From positions 2,888-11,107 of the forward strand of contig DQGU01000119.1 of the NCBI GenBank assembly GCA_003524565.1: 8,220 bases of DNA. The letters run 5' to 3'. Origin of the DNA: Rhodospirillaceae bacterium. Lineage in GTDB: Bacteria; Pseudomonadota; Alphaproteobacteria; Micavibrionales; UBA2020. Of the stretch, positions 5,897-8,220 are shown piece by piece (within the stretch, counting starts at the first letter, position 1; every line of letters begins with the position of its first letter). The notes below the pieces were generated by a model. It was not told the origin of the DNA and ran no database searches. It was given only the letters and a program-made list of their open reading frames with translations. The translations under genes were made by a program, and so were the position numbers.

Positions 5897-6891
5897 TGTC
5901 TGAACAGAATAATAATATCATTGTTATCGGCGAAAACGACGACGGGCAGCGCCTTGACCGCTGGCTGAAGAAAAAATTCCCGCATCTGAGCTTTGGCGAC
6001 ACGCAGAAAATCCTGCGCACGGGGCAATTGCGTATCGACGGCAAACGCGCCAAGGGCGATGCACGCCTCAGCGAAGGGCAATCCGTGCGCCTGCCGCCAC
6101 AGCTGTTTTTTGAAGATGCGCCCGCCAAAAAACAAAAACAGGTATCCGAAAAAGATGCCGCGTTCTTGAAATCCATCATCCTTTACGAAGATGCCTATCT
6201 GATTGCCATCAACAAACCCGCAGGCCTTGCATCGCAGGGCGGGTCGAAGGTCGGCATGAACGTCGATGACATGATGCTTGCGCTGGCTGACAAAAGCGGC
6301 CACAAGCCGCATCTGGTGCACCGCCTTGATAAAGACACCACGGGCGTGATGCTTTTGGCAAAAAACCCGAAAACCGCGCGCACCCTGGGCGATATGTTCA
6401 AAAGCCGCGATTTGCGCAAATACTACTGGGCGATTACGGCGCCGACGCCGGAGATGTATCAGGGTAAAATCAAAAGCTCCCTCGCCAAAGTCAAAGAAGG
6501 CGGGGAGGAGCGTGTGCGCGCCGTCGATGACGAAGACGGCAAGATGGCGCTGACGTTCTACACGGTGCTGGAAAACGCAGGGCGCGACGTGGCGCTGGTC
6601 GCATTCTGGCCGCGCACCGGACGCATGCACCAGATACGCGTGCATGCAGCGGAAATGGGCTGCCCGCTTTTGGGCGATTTCAAATACGACCCCGCGCAGA
6701 CGCTGCTGTCCGAAAACCCGGATTTGCCGGAGGCGCTGCACCTGCATGCGCGCCGCCTGATATTCCGCCACCCCGTGACGAACAAAAAAATCGACATCAC
6801 GGCGCCCGTCGGGTCGGACATGAAAAAAACGCTTAAATATTTCGGCTTTCCCGACAACGCCAAAGGCGACCCGTTCGAGGATATCGAATAA
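5896..6891 (+). CDS. RluA-family 23S rRNA pseudouridine synthase (RluC/RluD-like)
   Basis: Isomerises uridine to pseudouridine in RNA, most likely 23S rRNA. The 331-residue product has an N-terminal S4 RNA-binding domain (about 14-68; RLDRWLKKKFPHLS, then GQLRIDGKRAK) and the RluA catalytic domain (about 95-320). The catalytic motif is HRLDKDTTGVMLL (142-154), with D145 as the nucleophilic aspartate; GRMHQIRVHAAEMGCPLLGD (242-261) is the second hallmark. Architecture and order favour RluC, but RluD has the same layout, so no symbol is given. The ATG at 5896 shares one base with the crcB stop (TGATG). The frame is open further upstream, to 5842, but that stretch lies inside crcB and lacks the conserved start, so it is not used. 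Only a weak GGGG (5882-5885) precedes it. The stop overlaps the ATP12 start by one base. Confidence 0.95.
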   Translation: MSEQNNNIIVIGENDDGQRLDRWLKKKFPHLSFGDTQKILRTGQLRIDGKRAKGDARLSEGQSVRLPPQLFFEDAPAKKQKQVSEKDAAFLKSIILYEDAYLIAINKPAGLASQGGSKVGMNVDDMMLALADKSGHKPHLVHRLDKDTTGVMLLAKNPKTARTLGDMFKSRDLRKYYWAITAPTPEMYQGKIKSSLAKVKEGGEERVRAVDDEDGKMALTFYTVLENAGRDVALVAFWPRTGRMHQIRVHAAEMGCPLLGDFKYDPAQTLLSENPDLPEALHLHARRLIFRHPVTNKKIDITAPVGSDMKKTLKYFGFPDNAKGDPFEDIE

Positions 6892-7610
6892 TGAAAAAAT
6901 TCTACAAACAGGCGGAGGGCGGCACCGCCCCCGGCGGCTATACCGTGCGTTTGGACGGGCAGACACTGCGCACGCCGCTTAGGCATCCGGTGCTTGTTCC
7001 CTCGGCTGCGCTGGCTGCGGCGATGGCGGCGGAGTGGGACGCGCAAGCTGGCGAGATTGTCACCGCCAGCATGCCGCTGACGCAGCTTGTTTGCACCATG
7101 ATAGACAAGGCGGACAGCCACGAGCGCGCGGAGATGAACGCGGAGATTGTCAAATACGCTTCATCCGACCTTGTGTGCTATCTGGCGCTTAATCCGGCGG
7201 AACTGGTTGCACGGCAGGAAGCCCTCTGGCATCCGCTTTTGGGCTGGTTGCAGGATGAATACGGCGTTGTTCTGCAGCCGGTCAAGGGTATCCAGTATGT
7301 GCAGCAGCCCGCGGATTCCCTCAAAAAAATAGCTGATATTGTTGCAAATCTTGACGCCGCGCGTTTTACGGCGGCACAGGTGGTGACGGGCGTGACGGGC
7401 TCTGCCGTTATCGCGCTTTGCATGGCATCCGGGCGGATTGGCGCGGCGCAGGCCTATGACGCCGCAACGGTGGATGAGGTCTTCCAGCTGGAAAAATGGG
7501 GCGAAGATGCGATTGCGCGCAAAAGGCTCGAGCGTATCGAGGGTGAACTGACCGCCGTTGAAAAATTCCTGTTCCTGATGAAGGGCGGCGAAGCTACAGC
7601 CAGCGCGTAA
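6891..7610 (+). CDS. ATP12-family F1F0-ATPase assembly chaperone
   Basis: ATP12 binds free F1 alpha subunits and prevents their aggregation before they join beta subunits. It is known from mitochondria and alphaproteobacteria. The 239-residue product has the family pattern: MKKFYKQA at the start, GGYTVRLDGQTLRTPLRHPV (15-34), AAEWDAQ (46-52), MPLTQLVCTMIDKA (61-74), the helix KYASSDLVCYLA (88-99), WHPLLGWLQDEYG (113-125), and the C-terminal FQLEKWGEDAIARKR (198-212). It is soluble, with no signal peptide. The ATG shares a base with the preceding stop (TAATG) and has GAGGA 9 bases upstream. It ends the + strand gene run; its last 17 bases overlap the 3' end of the convergent gene, and no terminator is visible after it. 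The ATP synthase genes are not in the window. Confidence 0.95.
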   Translation: MKKFYKQAEGGTAPGGYTVRLDGQTLRTPLRHPVLVPSAALAAAMAAEWDAQAGEIVTASMPLTQLVCTMIDKADSHERAEMNAEIVKYASSDLVCYLALNPAELVARQEALWHPLLGWLQDEYGVVLQPVKGIQYVQQPADSLKKIADIVANLDAARFTAAQVVTGVTGSAVIALCMASGRIGAAQAYDAATVDEVFQLEKWGEDAIARKRLERIEGELTAVEKFLFLMKGGEATASA

Positions 7611-8109
7611 CTTCGGGTACGGCTTCGTTCTTGCGCAGGTGATAAAGGCCGATAAAACAGCGCACCGACCACCACAGCGCGAAAACGCCCAGCATGGTCA
7701 GGGTGGAGAAGAATATCATGCGCTCGTTGCTTTCATACGCCAGTTTCATCAGCGTCATGACGTCTTTTTCGCCTTCGTACATCGCGGCGTACATCGGCTG
7801 CAAATCAACAAAAAGCCCTTGAAAAATAGACAGCGCGATGGTGGCGACGGGCAGATAAACCGCGCCGCCAATCCAGAAACTACGGGTCATCCAGCGGTAA
7901 TGGCTTTCAAGCCAGGTGTCTTTCAGTTCCTTGCGTTTGATATAGGCATAGACAACCGCGCATATAATAGCGACGGAGGCGGGTGCGATGGTGACAAGCA
8001 TAAATTGTCCTGCCATGCCCGCCATCAGGACGATATAAACGAACTGCGTGATTTTTTTCATTTCCGTCATATCGACGGGGGCGGGTGTTTGCGCGGCGGG
8101 CGTGCTCAT
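7594..8109 (-). CDS. DUF4870-like small membrane protein
   Basis: A predicted inner-membrane protein of unknown function. The 171 residues begin with a Pro/Ala-rich cytoplasmic N-terminus, then a long hydrophobic stretch (about 22-57, perhaps two short helices), a conserved amphipathic segment DTWLESHYRWMTRSFWIGG (64-82), a membrane helix (about 77-100), a charged loop (103-130) and a last helix (about 131-157). It ends with a short tail, VPEVTRWL. The WLESHYRW-to-FWIG segment and the final GLYHLRKNEAVP pattern resemble the DUF4870/Tic20-like group. The ATG at 8109 is chosen over the in-frame TTG at 8124 because AAGGAAG precedes it and the longer form lies inside mutL. It follows mutL by 1 base, so they are probably co-transcribed, and it overlaps ATP12 convergently by 17 bases. 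No function is inferred. Confidence 0.85.
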   Translation of the reverse strand: MSTPAAQTPAPVDMTEMKKITQFVYIVLMAGMAGQFMLVTIAPASVAIICAVVYAYIKRKELKDTWLESHYRWMTRSFWIGGAVYLPVATIALSIFQGLFVDLQPMYAAMYEGEKDVMTLMKLAYESNERMIFFSTLTMLGVFALWWSVRCFIGLYHLRKNEAVPEVTRWL

Positions 8110-8110
8110 G

Positions 8111-8220
8111 TCACTTCCTTCCAAACAGTTTTTCGATATCGCCGAGTTTCAGCTCGACATAGGTGGGGCGGCCGTGGTTGCACTGGCCGCTGCGCTCGGT
8201 GGCCTCCATGTCGCGCAGCA
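8111..8220 (-). CDS. mutL: DNA mismatch repair protein MutL, C-terminal end (5' part outside window)
   Basis: MutL couples mismatch recognition by MutS to strand incision. Only the last 36 codons are present, read on the minus strand from the window edge: LRDMEATERSGQCNHGRPTY, then VELKLGDIEKLFGRK and TGA at 8113-8111. Two hallmarks of the endonuclease-type C-terminal domain are visible, the metal-site motif CNHGRP and the terminal FGR (the FxR motif). This is the form found in bacteria that lack MutH, where MutL itself nicks the new strand. The other endonuclease motif, DQHA(X)2E(X)4E, would lie outside the window. The DUF4870-like gene follows after one base. Identification rests on a short but very characteristic segment. 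Confidence 0.93.
   Translation of the reverse strand, partial: LRDMEATERSGQCNHGRPTYVELKLGDIEKLFGRK
8114..8120 (-). promoter_or_regulatory. Ribosome binding site of the DUF4870-like gene
   Basis: On the minus strand AAGGAAG lies 4 bases before the ATG at 8109, with its AAGGA part 6 bases away. It lies within the last codons of mutL and supports the ATG start over the TTG at 8124. Confidence 0.7.

Noticed and set aside
5869..6966. 365-codon open frame antisense to the pseudouridine synthase gene
   Set aside because: In register with the sense gene, which has full domain support; no independent evidence for the antisense frame.
8110..8124. TTG start extending the DUF4870-like protein by 5 residues
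   Set aside because: It would lie inside the mutL end and use up the Shine-Dalgarno sequence that serves the ATG at 8109.
1..8220. CRISPR array, mobile element, tRNA, toxin-antitoxin or defence system
   Set aside because: No spaced direct repeats, terminal inverted repeats, transposase, tRNA-like fold or defence-type protein was seen on either strand; nearly all DNA is assigned to known housekeeping families.

Overview
This window is chromosomal housekeeping DNA from an alphaproteobacterium. Three things point there: the gene order rpsK-rpoA-rplQ with no rpsD between them, an RpoA beginning MIQKNWQELIKPN, and an ATP12-type F1-ATPase assembly chaperone, a family shared mainly by alphaproteobacteria and mitochondria. 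The genus cannot be named from the sequence. I see no tRNA, rRNA, insertion sequence, phage gene, CRISPR array or defence system, and no gene-free stretch longer than about 160 bases.

Region 1 (1-2190, + strand) is the distal end of the ribosomal-protein operon: the 3' part of rpsK (S11), rpoA (RNA polymerase alpha, TTG start) and rplQ (L17), closed by a strong intrinsic terminator at 2150-2181. The two internal spacers, 112 and 156 bases, hold several predicted RNA hairpins. They are the least explained part of the window.

Region 2 (2210-7610, + strand) is a very compact six-gene run: a GNAT acetyltransferase, a periplasmic HtrA/Deg protease with two PDZ domains, the replication-recombination AAA+ ATPase RarA, the fluoride channel CrcB, an RluC/RluD-type rRNA pseudouridine synthase and ATP12. 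After the first gene, spacings are +2, -4, -4, -1 and -1 bases, so these genes are almost certainly co-transcribed and probably translationally coupled. Their jobs (envelope quality control, stalled-fork handling, fluoride export, ribosome modification, ATP synthase assembly) form no single pathway; maintenance and stress tolerance is the only common theme.

Region 3 (7594-8220, - strand) holds the last 36 codons of mutL (mismatch-repair endonuclease) followed after 1 base by a DUF4870-like small membrane protein. That gene runs convergently into ATP12 and overlaps its 3' end by 17 bases.

The first three genes have the codon bias of highly expressed genes (every Phe I read is TTC), while the downstream run uses TTT freely. 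The window was searched for a novel system and none is supported; the most interesting unexplained signals are the structured intergenic RNAs and the convergent gene overlap.
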